64,000 nt of DNA from Apium graveolens (taxonomy: Eukaryota > Streptophyta > Magnoliopsida > Apiales > Apiaceae). The first letter of the stretch is position 1; each line of letters opens with the position of its first letter. The DNA is taken from contig NC_133657.1 of the NCBI RefSeq assembly GCF_009905375.1, forward strand, positions 68,134,907-68,198,906, written 5' to 3'. The notes beneath the pieces are model-generated. The model did no database searches. It was given only the letters and a program-made list of their open reading frames with translations, and was not told where the DNA came from. Positions 56,122 through 64,000 of this stretch are shown one piece after another. The position numbers and the translations under genes are program-made.

Positions 56122-56667
56122 TGTTATGGATAAAAAGCTAAGGTTACTACTTGCTGTATTTAATACTAAGATTCGGGAGCTCAAGGCCTTTAATGGCTGC
56201 TCTCGTACTTCGTAGCTTAATTCTGCCTTTACGAGATGCCTACGTATCTCTGTGAATTAGAGAATCAAGCCAAAAAACGTAGTTCTGATTTGTGGGGTGA
56301 GACCCCTTATATAGATGTTGGTGGTCCTTGAATTGGACTTGGTATAGGAGACTTGGTGGGCAAGTCTCATAATTAGAATGGACTTTGGAGTCCTAGATAG
56401 TAGGAAACTGATTCCTTATCCTTTTAGGTCCCCTTGAGGCTTATCTATAAGGATTTATATCCTTATCAGGACTCTTCTCAACAGCTGATTTTTCCCTTAT
56501 TAATTAATTACGAAATTAATTAATAATCAGGGCTTTTGGGCCATTTTTATTCGACCAGACCTGATCTGATCCATCAGGCTTAACCTTTCTGGTCTGAATA
56601 TCATACATCTTCATATTGGGCCTAGCAGCCCATTAATTATAAAATCAGGACTTATTTATCCCTATCA
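56122..56667 (-). repeat. Tat-2 5' LTR (right), 546 bp
   Basis: The same boundaries and length as 45975-46520, with one base difference found by eye. A TATA box on the minus strand (TATATAAGG) at 56305-56313 would drive gag-pol. Confidence 0.97.
56305..56313 (-). promoter_or_regulatory. TATA box of Tat-2 5' LTR
   Basis: The minus strand reads TATATAAGG followed by a GGTCTCACCCC leader. The identical site occurs in the other LTR at 46158-46166. Confidence 0.7.
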
Positions 56668-56672
56668 ATTAC
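56668..56672. repeat. target-site duplication, right, Tat-2
   Basis: ATTAC after the LTR end CCCTATCA, matching 45970-45974. Confidence 0.95.
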
Positions 56673-57527
56673 TATAATTGTGGTCAGCATACCGACAATC
56701 AACAAAACTTTCATTTTTACATCTTTAATTAATAATATAGATTAATCTTGTTTTATCTCGGTTAATTAATTTAATTTTTAATTGTGTTAGTAGTACAAAT
56801 TATTTTGTTTTAACCCAATGTAGCAAATCTAACTAACTATTTCTTTAGTTGGTATAAATAGTATAAATTTGTTTAAACTCAGATGGATAGTGTATATTAA
56901 TTTGAATATTTTCTTTATTCAGGGGACAGTATACCTAACAACAAATTATTTTTAATTTTAATTTTATTCTAAACCGTTCAAGAGTATAATTTTTTGTATA
57001 TGGGTGAATATGATATTTTTTTTATTTTGGCATGAGGCCATTATACAGATTTAATTTTAGTTGTATTTATATAATTATATTGTGTTTATTAATTTATTAT
57101 TTAGATTATTTTTGTTAAATATAATTATAAATTTAGATGATAACTAAAATACTGATGACCAGACCGACTAACAACAAAACTTTCAATATTTCATATTTAA
57201 TATAATAATATAGAAAAATAGATATATAGGTAGATATATATTTATATACATATATGATATAATTAGGTACTAAACATGTGTTTATAAATATTTTAGGACA
57301 AAGTAATAAAATCTATTACCTTCAAACTTAGAATTTCAATTAGAATATGTTTATTTTTTATCTATATATTATATCAAATAATAAAAAATAATTTAAAAAA
57401 TACTATTATTTACCGACTGAATATTCAAATTTGAATAGGTTTGTGAAATTATTTGGATTGTATCTATTTTAAAATAGAATAAATTTGTAAAGCGTGAGCT
57501 CCAAAAACTTTAAGATAATTAGGCTCT
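56673..57527. repeat. AT-rich diverged tandem repeat flank
   Basis: No gene. It continues the flank at 45675-45969. Two related units can be followed: CAACAAAACTTTCATT near 56699 and CAACAAAACTTTCAAT near 57171; CAAATCTAACTAAC near 56824 and its partner near 45767. With Tat-2 removed the period is about 0.36-0.45 kb with indels. It may be an old duplication or a small satellite. Confidence 0.5.
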
Positions 57528-58212
57528 TGTTATGGATACAAAATTAGGTTATATTTATTACACGTATTTAATACTAGGGTTCGTGAGCTTAAGGCCTTTT
57601 TGGTTGTGCATGTGTTTGTAACTTAAAATCGCCCTCACAAGATGCCTACGTATCTCTGTATATTTAGAGAATCAAGCCAAGACGTAGTTTTAAATGAGGG
57701 GTGTGGACTTTATATAGATGTTGGATGTCCATGTATTGGACTAGGGTTGGGAGACTTGATGAGCAAGTCTTCATCTTTGATTGGACATTGAAGTCCTAAA
57801 ATGTAAGAAGCAGATTCCTTGTTGGTTTAGTTGCCTTGAAGGCTACTTTTTATACAGTTGTATTATTAATTGGATATATTTAATGAGCTGTTAATTTACC
57901 CTATTTATTAATTATGAAATTAATAAATAATCAAAGTTTCAGGCCTCATTAATTAGGCTTAGTTATTAGACCATATTAGGTTTAATTAATGCAACATTAA
58001 TTATGTTTCTAGTCTCATTTTCAGCCTATATCATTTTCCCCCCAACTTCTGAAAAACCTGTTCGAGGTTTCATAAAAGTTAGGTTATTTCATGTCATTCC
58101 AGGGTATTATTTTTAACGTAAAGTGTGGAGCGACCTACATAATTACAACGATTTGCCTTATTCGAGGCTTGAATATATTTTTTAGGAGAATTTCTAGGAT
58201 TTTCCATATATA
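57528..58212 (-). mobile_element. Tat-3: older LTR of the Tat-2 family plus internal start
   Basis: 57528-58033 (TGTTATGGATACAAAATTAGG to CAGCCTATATCA, 506 bp) is a clearly diverged copy of the Tat-2 LTR, with GATGCCTACGTATCTCTGTA, GAGAATCAAGCCAA and TTATATAGATGTTGG in common. It is followed by a polypurine-type tract (TTTTCCCCCCAACTTCTG) and internal sequence sharing GTAAAGTGTGGAGCGACCTA with Tat-2. It is thus the 3' LTR end of a minus-strand element, cut at 58212 by the copia insertion. Confidence 0.85.
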
Positions 58213-58290
58213 TGTTAGGAATATATTATAGGCTTGATGATAATTTACCAAAACACCTTAGTAGATTTAATGAAGTGTTTTTGTAACTAT

Positions 58291-58642
58291 CAACGGATAA
58301 CCACACTTGTTCATCCATTGATAGAGTAACTTATATTTCAATAAGTTTTTGTAGCACATTTCTGTATACTGTAATTACTTAGAGGTTTAGAAGTTGTTGG
58401 AAATTCTTAGTCATGTTGACTAATAGCAAGATATGCAAAATAGGTTGGCTAATTGTAAATAGTAGATGCCTTGTAATTTTACATAAGTGAAAGAGTATCA
58501 ACTGTTAAAGAAACACTTTCAACGTATAAACTACAAAGCCTCGACGAATGACTCAAGACATTTTCAACGGATAATCCATTAGAGACTCAACAGATAACTC
58601 AAGTTAAGTATCGACGGATAATACTGAAGTCTCAATGGATAA
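58291..58642 (+). promoter_or_regulatory. repeated CAACGGATAA word in copia U3
   Basis: Six copies with at most two changes: 58291 (CAACGGATAA), 58520 (CAACGTATAA), 58565 (CAACGGATAA), 58588 (CAACAGATAA), 58612 (CGACGGATAA), 58633 (CAATGGATAA). All are in the same orientation, ahead of the TATA box. Repeated short words in U3 suggest binding sites; no factor can be named from sequence alone. Confidence 0.7.
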
Positions 58643-58865
58643 CAAATTTAAATAGCAGTTGAAAGTGACTTGGTAGTCACATGGATTGATTGTATACGAA
58701 AGGAATGTGGCAGCCTGTTTGCAGGTTTTAAAGAACAAAGAAGCATTTCCATTTCCATGCTCAACTGAAGATATTCAAAGATGCTGGATAGAGAAATGAA
58801 GCAACATGTGAATAAACCTAGATATTTGTTTTTACTATTTTTCTTATTCATATGTAACTTGGTAG

Positions 58866-58873
58866 TATATAAA
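58866..58873 (+). promoter_or_regulatory. TATA box of copia LTR
   Basis: TATATAAA in GTAGTATATAAACCAAG, about 650 bp into the LTR and after the repeated words. Confidence 0.7.
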
Positions 58874-59139
58874 CCAAGAGTAGCAAGTAGTTAATTATGC
58901 AAGAGAGTTGAACTGAGAAATTGAAAAAGCTGCATCTGTTAGGAATTATCTCTGTTCATCTTTGTAAAATACTTGTAAACAGCTGTGTGCACTCTTGCAT
59001 CACAGAGATCTCTAATCTTTATATATATCTCTGGTGGAAAGATCAATCCACCAGAAAGTTTTTAAACTCTCTTGTTTATTTACTTTATGTTTGAATACTT
59101 GAATTATTTTAATCCGCACTACTGCATATTCATTCACAG

Positions 59140-59140
<1 letters not shown>

Positions 59141-59201
<61 letters not shown>
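59141..59201. repeat. (AT)n microsatellite in copia LTR
   Basis: An uninterrupted run of about 30 TA units. Confidence 0.95.
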
Positions 59202-59204
<3 letters not shown>

Positions 59205-59291
59205 AAAGAGTTTTTAAATTTCCAAAAGAAACTATAATTCCATTCAACCCCCTTCTGTAATTATGTTCTTAGATTTTTGGGGAATAACAAT

Positions 59292-59303
59292 TGGTATCAG
59301 AGT
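59292..59303 (+). other. primer-binding site of copia element
   Basis: TGGTATCAGAGT, two bases after the LTR end, matches initiator tRNA-Met except for the last base. Confidence 0.85.
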
Positions 59304-59365
59304 AAGCTCTTGACACACTAAGAGTTTAAATATCAAAACAAACTAACAACATAAGTAGAAATGAT

Positions 59366-61595
59366 GTTGGAGTGAAGATCCCACTTCTGAATAAAGATAA
59401 CTATCATCACTGGAAAGTAAAGATGCACCTCCATCTACTCTCTCAAGATGAAAGATATGTTGGACATTGTGTTCCTCGCAGGGCTGCAACAGATGTTGAA
59501 GGAGATGGTCAGATGAAGATATTGAGCAAGTTCACAAAGACAAAAAGGCCATGAATATTCTGTCCAATGGTCTTGATGGAGATATGTTTGATAATGGCAT
59601 TAACTGCAAGACTGCTAAGGAAATTTAGGATCAAGTCCAAGTACTATGTGAGGGAATTGAACAAGTCATAGAAAACAAGATGCAACGCCAAACTAAAGAT
59701 TCAAATATGAAATTCCCGAGGTCGCTACCAAAAGAATGGAAGCTAGTGACAGTTTCTCTCAGAAGTTCTCAAGAGTATAAAGAATTCACTCTAGAGAGGC
59801 TGTATGGTATCTTAAAAACCTATGAGCTTGAAATGGAGCAGGATGAGCAGTTAGAGAAAGGAAGAAAGAAGGGTGAATCTGTTGCATTAGTAGTTGAACA
59901 AGAGAGAGGAAAAGAGTTAAAGGTTAAAATTGTAGAATCTGCACCAAACACAAGTGTTTGTGAAGGCAAAAGCAAATGGTTGGTAGCTGAATATTATCCT
60001 AGTCAGGAAACAATGGAAGATATAGATGAGCATCTGGCTTTCCTATCAAGACGATTTGTCAATCTCAAATTCAAAAAGGATTTTGGAGCAACCAAGCCAA
60101 ACAGAAACATGTTGGACAAGTCAAAATTCAAATATTTCAAGTGTGGCTTGAGTGATCATTTTGCCAATGAATGCAGAAAGCCTAACTCTGAGAAAAAGAG
60201 GTTTGAGCCAGTGGGTTATAAAAAGAAATACTTTGAATTGTTCAAACAAAAGGAAAAGGCTTTCTTGACTCAGAAAAATGATTGGGCAGCAGATGGGGAA
60301 GATGAAGATGAAGAAACAAGCTATCAACCTAGCTTTAATGGCCAAATCAGATAAAGCAGAGGTCAGTTCCTCAAGCAATCAGGTAATCACTGCAAACCTA
60401 ACACACCTTTCTAAAGATGAGTGTAATGATGCCATAAATGATATGTCCACAGAATTATATCACTTGCGTGTCACACTTAAATCATTCACTAAACAAAATA
60501 CAAAAATTAAAGATAATAATATGTTTTTAAGTAAGAGAAATGTTGTGTTAGAAACTCAATTTATTGAGTTTGAAAAACTAAGAATCGAGTGCAAGATTAT
60601 AAAGGATGAACTGACTGAATCTTTGAAGAAAGAGGAAATTTTATGAAAACAACTTGAACGTGAGCAAGAGGTGATCAAGGCTTGGAAATCACCGAGGGAT
60701 GTAAGTGCCCAAATTGCCAAAGTTCAAGGAATTGATTCTTTCTGTGAAGAATCCTGGAAAAAGGATAAGAAGAAATTTGACCCTGTTTTGGTTGATGGTT
60801 TATCAACATATGTGGAATCAACGAATGATAAAGTTTATTCATCGAAAGCTGAAAGTAAATATCCGTTAAAAGACAAGGATGCACATTCGTTGAAAAAAAG
60901 AAGCCAATTAGCAAATCTAAGCTAGCTAAGCTGAATGAGAAATATGGATCAGTTTCTAAGAAATTTGTTATAGGAAAATCAAGTCAAGTCAATGATATAA
61001 AGAGAGTGAATGTGGGGCATCTGCCAGTGAAGCAATTGAGTGACAGATTGGAGAAATTTGAGGTCAAAGCAGATTCAAAAAGGAAAAATAATAGGAATGG
61101 GAAAGTATGGATTAACAAACACAATAACTACACATCTGATAAGTATGCACCTAGAAAGACATGTGTTATGTGTGGTAGTTTTAATCATTTATCTACTAAT
61201 TACAAATCTGTTATTCACCCATGTTTGCACCTACATCTCTGCCTAACATGCCCATATCACCCATGCATGCCTTACCTGTTATGCCTGCACAAAATTTATC
61301 TGCACATTATACTAATATCCCATTTGTACACAATCCATATTATGCTGCATTTAATATGCCCCAAATGCCATTTAGCATGCCTTATTGGAATAACATGTTT
61401 GCACAATCTTTGCAATACCATGTTAATTCCAATGTGCCTGATAATTATAAAGTTGATCAAGGGATTCAAAGTCCCACTCCTAAGACAAATGTTGATTTAC
61501 AGTCACCTAAGACTAATGATGGAAAGACTAAGAAGCCTAAGAAAAAGGCTAACAAGGATGGGCCCAAGGAAACTTGGGTACCAAAATCAACTTGA
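59366..61595 (+). pseudogene. Sirevirus-like gag (broken)
   Basis: It begins VKIPLLNKDNYHHWKVKMHL and, in shifting frames, keeps SQDERYV, NILSNGLDGDMFDN and, after a loss of some 40-50 residues near 59680, FPRSLPKEWKLVTVSLRSSQ and YGILKTYELEMEQDEQ. Zinc knuckle 1 near 60140-60175 has its first Cys changed (KYFKCGLSDHFANECRK). A Lys/Glu-rich coiled-coil region follows (60280-60650). Knuckle 2 near 61155-61195 reads CVMCGSFNHLSTNYK with its last Cys changed. The gag end is Pro/Met/Asn-rich and closes WVPKST at 61593. Many frameshifts make it non-coding. Confidence 0.8.
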
Positions 61596-61609
61596 TTTAA
61601 TTTTAATGT

Positions 61610-61925
61610 GTGCAGGGAAATAGAAAGAGTCTATTGTATCTAGATAGTGGATGCTCAAGGTATATGACTGGAGACTCTACCCTGCTCATTGAGTTCAAGG
61701 AGAGAGGTGGCCCAAGCATTACCTTTGGATATGACAATAAAGGATATACTATGGGATATGGCTTGATTTCAAAAGAGAATGTCATCATTGAAGAAGTTGC
61801 TCTAGTGGATGGACTCAAACACAATCTTTTGAGTGTTAGCCATCTATGTGACAAAGGACTTTCAATTCCGAAGCCTTTGTTGTTACCTGCAAGAAAATTA
61901 ACAAAATGGTTCTTACTGTAGTGAG
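61610..61925 (+). pseudogene. copia protease start
   Basis: The reading GNRKSLLYLDSGCSRYMTGD shows the copia protease active site DSGCSRYMTG, followed by ITFGYDNKGYTMGYGLI and KHNLLSVSHLCDKG, which is the standard copia protease-to-integrase linker. It then loses its frame (stop at 61919-61921) shortly before the CACTA-2 terminus. Confidence 0.85.
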
Positions 61926-62929
61926 GAAAGAAAATGTGTACCTACACTACTAGAAAAACGTCAATAGACATCGGCTAAAAACCGATGTCTATGAATAAAA
62001 AAATCCGATGTCTTCGTGGGTGATGTTAAAGACCCCCCCCCCCCCATTTAACATCGGTTTTAAACTGATGTGAAATGGGACATATAACATCGGTTTTTAA
62101 TATGAAACCGGTATCTATTTCTTGATGTTAAATTTTTAATGCAAATCTATCATTTATATATTACTATAATATGATATTTTTATCAACTTAAAGATATGTG
62201 GGATAAGCAATAATTTTTCCTCTGACCGATATAATTTAGTTAAAACTGATGTTACTAATAATTTTGACATCGGTTTTCATAATAAAATGATGTTACTAAT
62301 AGTTTTAATATCAGTTTTTAAAAAAAACTGATTTCTATAGTAGATGAAACTGATGTCTATCAGTATAATTAACATCACTATTTTGTAAGCAAATGATGTC
62401 TAATGTACTCTTTATCATCGGTTATTTAATATAAAGCATTTTTCTGTTGTGGTATTTAAGATCAGTTTTTCTTGATGAACTGGTGTATATATACTACTAA
62501 AACTGATGTTATTATATTAAATTAACATCATTTTTCATTGAAATAAATGTTACACATTTTAAAAATATAGATACCAAAAAAACTGTCAAAAGAAGAAACT
62601 ACTAAAATCAAACTCTAATTATCATTACCAGATCAAACCAATCAAGTCTTACAATAATGAAAAAACTAAAAAATTTTAATTCTCACACCTATAATATATT
62701 TCATACAATGCTCAAACGAATGTATTCTGGTCACTGGTTCTTCAGGTATCAATGCAGTTGAGCTGGGTCGTTGAGTCCTAAAAACATGGGCATCTGTCTT
62801 CCCTAATGTATCATTATTCTGCGCATCTCAAGGTCAAAAATCAATTCATCTAAATGATGAACACTTGGCAATTGTATATGAAAGGATAGAAAAAATTCAA
62901 AAAGAAAAGATTCCAAGTATAACAACTCT

Positions 62930-63182
62930 GAATGGTTGGTCCAGGGATTGCCCTTAGATCCGCCTTTGAAACACCGTTCATTTCTATTTTTCGTCTTTAT
63001 GCTCAGTGGATGTCATAACCATAACCAAAAATGTTTGCCCATGCACAAAACTACCACCAGCTATCGATAAGGTGTGTGATCCATGTCCTACTGTATCACG
63101 TGTTGAGTCATAGGATGAATCAAAAGCTCCAACAAGAGCAGCATAACCTTTGTTCAAATATCTTGCCCCTATGAACTTCCTT
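62930..63182 (-). pseudogene. captured subtilisin-like protease fragment (SBT5 class)
   Basis: On the minus strand an exon starting at about 63182 reads RKFIGARYLNKGYAALVGAF, then DSTRDTVGHGSHTLSIAGGS and FVHGQTF. It matches the region around the catalytic His of plant subtilases (family pattern GARYFNKGY...RD..GHGSHTLSTA); the His in GHGSHT is kept. It then loses frame (TAG at 62984-62986), with a faint continuation GVSKGGSKG near 62945-62975 where relatives have GTAKGGSPRA. An acceptor-like AG precedes the exon. Protease domain start, Ser and Asp regions are missing, so this is a dead fragment carried by the transposon. Confidence 0.8.
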
Positions 63183-63390
63183 CATAATTATGAATATCAA
63201 TTTCCAACCAAATTTTAAGCTAGTTAAACATAATGATTAAGAAGAATATAAAAGTGTAACATAATCATTATGCAGCGGGGGCGCCAATAAAGATCATAGG
63301 TAAGAAATAAACGAAATATTCTTATGGCTAAAAAGTCCACCAGATTCAAAAATCTATGTGAAAGAGATACAGAAGACTGAACTTACTACC

Positions 63391-64000
63391 TATTTGACAC
63401 AGGTATGTCCATACACGAAAAGTTTCTAGGACAGTAGTTGGGGCAGAATCTTCAACAGATGAAACCTCCACGATATCCAGACCCGCGGGTTTAGATTCGT
63501 TACTAGGTGATTGTGTCTCTTTAGAAGGTGAAGCATCATCCCCTTCTGGTTTATATGTTAACTGAAGCCTCTCCGGAAATTCCTAGTTAAGCAGCAATCA
63601 TCTTTATGAGCTAATATAAGTGTATGTTAATATAATAAAAGGCTATAATAAGCAAACTTTTGTGCATTTCCATTACTGCTGCTGCTTAAATTGATAGGCT
63701 CACCAGTGGCACTGCTGGAACAGTGACCATTCTAGGTGCTTCTCTAATATACTCTTCTATGGTCACAAGAAAAGACTGTGGGGCTGAAAAAGGCAAAAGT
63801 AAGTGTCAAAATAGTATCACGTAAAATCCAACTATAACATTGAATGAAAATATTAAAGCATTATCCTTTTTCATTTAGGCAGATAGATATGATTTTTGGC
63901 AAAGCTCATACATATATGTTTGACAAAGTGTTGTATTTACCTCTCTCAATACAGGCAACTGGAAATTTCTAGCATGCTCCAGACCTTCACAAACTTCGTA
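63391..64000 (-). pseudogene. captured ANTH-domain clathrin-assembly protein fragment
   Basis: Three minus-strand exon pieces: 64000-63941 (YEVCEGLEHARNFQLPVLRE, then GTAAAT), 63783-63704 (PQSFLVTIEEYIREAPRMVT, preceded by TTTTTCAG and followed by GTGAGC) and 63582-63391 (EFPERLQLTYKPEGDDASPS). They match in order the end of the ANTH domain and the following linker of plant AP180/CALM-like clathrin-assembly proteins (family pattern YE.CKGLE.ARNFQFP.LR, FL.TMEEYI.EAPR, LQLTYKPE). The first junction appears to lack one base compared with the expected frame. The start lies beyond the window. The introns show a captured genomic copy and not a retroposed one. Confidence 0.75.

Larger units (their letters stand above)
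45975..56667 (-). mobile_element. Tat-2: complete, recent Tat-lineage Ty3/gypsy, 10.69 kb
   Basis: A minus-strand element flanked by ATTAC, with two 546 bp LTRs that by eye differ only at one base (TCTGTAAATTAG at about 46105 against TCTGTGAATTAG at about 56252). It has a PBS, gag-pol in one frame from 56091 to 50386 interrupted by only two stops, a polypurine tract, a repeat-rich 3' region, and a spliced antisense gene on the plus strand at 48173-50074. Near-identical LTRs mean a very recent insertion. Confidence 0.97.
58213..59289 (+). repeat. copia 5' LTR, 1077 bp
   Basis: It begins TGTTAGGAATATATTATAGG and ends GGGGAATAACA. It contains a repeated word (consensus CAACGGATAA), a TATA box near 58866 and an (AT)n run at about 59141-59201 in its last part. 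Confidence 0.85.
58213..61944 (+). mobile_element. Sirevirus-like Ty1/copia element, truncated at right
   Basis: A plus-strand element: LTR 58213-59289, PBS 59292-59303, a long gag with two zinc knuckles and the start of the protease. It is cut at 61944 by the CACTA-2 terminus. ATATA (58208-58212) may be its target duplication. Integrase, RT and the 3' LTR would lie beyond CACTA-2, outside the window, if they exist. Confidence 0.85.
61945..64000. mobile_element. CACTA-2: left end of a gene-capturing CACTA transposon
   Basis: The terminus CACTACTAGAAAAACG starts at 61945; CTA before it may be the 3 bp target duplication. Over the first 500 bp the words ACATCGG and CCGATGT recur in both orientations (61967, 61981, 62004, 62053, 62088, 62269 and variants), as in CACTA-1, so the two belong to one family. 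Inside are minus-strand pieces of a subtilase gene and of an ANTH clathrin-assembly gene. The transposase and the right end are not in the window. A run of 13 C at 62033-62045 lies in the subterminal part. 62440-62925 holds no recognisable gene. Confidence 0.85.

Noticed and set aside
56092..56184. Upstream extension of Tat-2 gag into the LTR
   Set aside because: The extension reads through the PBS and the LTR edge; ATG 56091 with MARTRR is the natural start.
62033..62045. Run of 13 C as a functional signal
   Set aside because: A homopolymer in a CACTA subterminal region; slippage or a sequencing artefact is more likely.
61945..64000. Intact host subtilase or clathrin-assembly gene
   Set aside because: Only fragments with lost frame and missing catalytic or N-terminal parts are present, next to a CACTA terminus.
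1..64000. tRNA, rRNA, organelle or viral insertion
   Set aside because: No cloverleaf-forming tRNA gene, rRNA block, plastid/mitochondrial gene order or DNA-virus gene was seen; TGGTATCAGAGC matches are primer-binding sites.

Overview
The window is plant nuclear DNA made almost entirely of nested transposable elements. It holds LTR retrotransposons with plant-type primer-binding sites (tRNA-Met TGGTATCAGAGC), chromodomain Ty3/gypsy (Tekay-like), Tat-lineage Ty3/gypsy elements with antisense ORFs, Sirevirus-like Ty1/copia elements, and CACTA DNA transposons carrying pieces of plant genes (SBT5-class subtilase, ANTH clathrin-assembly protein). This indicates a eudicot with a large repeat-rich genome. 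An umbellifer (Apiaceae) would fit my impression of the element families, but nothing here proves it. I see no intact host gene, tRNA, rRNA or CRISPR array.

Layout, left to right. 1-8483 is the right part of a decayed minus-strand Tekay-like element (Tekay-C) ending in a 4.49 kb LTR. It sits inside 8484-15042, a plus-strand copia-derived element in the form internal-LTR-internal-LTR, whose ORF resembles no gag or pol. That element sits inside 15043-18202, the right part of another LTR of the Tekay-C family. That LTR sits in the gag of a plus-strand Tat element (Tat-1: gag 18203-19541, pol 34219-38376, antisense ORF 39460-41997, 3' LTR 43368-44594). Tat-1 is interrupted again by a complete 14.67 kb minus-strand Tekay element (Tekay-B, 19542-34213, TSD CGGTG), whose integrase carries a truncated copia copy (24428-25328). 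Tat-1 abuts the right end of a CACTA element (CACTA-1, 44595-45674).

After a short AT-rich tandem-repeat flank comes Tat-2 (45975-56667, minus strand, TSD ATTAC). Its 546 bp LTRs differ at one position by eye, so it is a very recent insertion. It has a nearly continuous gag-pol frame with two in-frame stops, and on the opposite strand a well-formed three-exon gene with its own TATA box. Further right lie an older LTR of the Tat-2 family (57528-58033), a Sirevirus-like copia element inserted in it (58213-61944), and a second CACTA element (from 61945, running out of the window) that carries fragments of two host genes.

No pathway is encoded. Genes within each retroelement would act together: gag forms particles, protease/RT/RNase H/integrase copy and insert the element, and the LTRs supply promoter and termini. 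The features most worth attention are the spliced, separately promoted antisense gene of the Tat elements; the dense scatter of GGCGCGCC words in Tat-1 and of CGACCAGG/CCTGGTCG words in Tat-2; the tandem copia derivative with an unfamiliar ORF but borrowed LTR and leader; and the gene-capturing CACTA.
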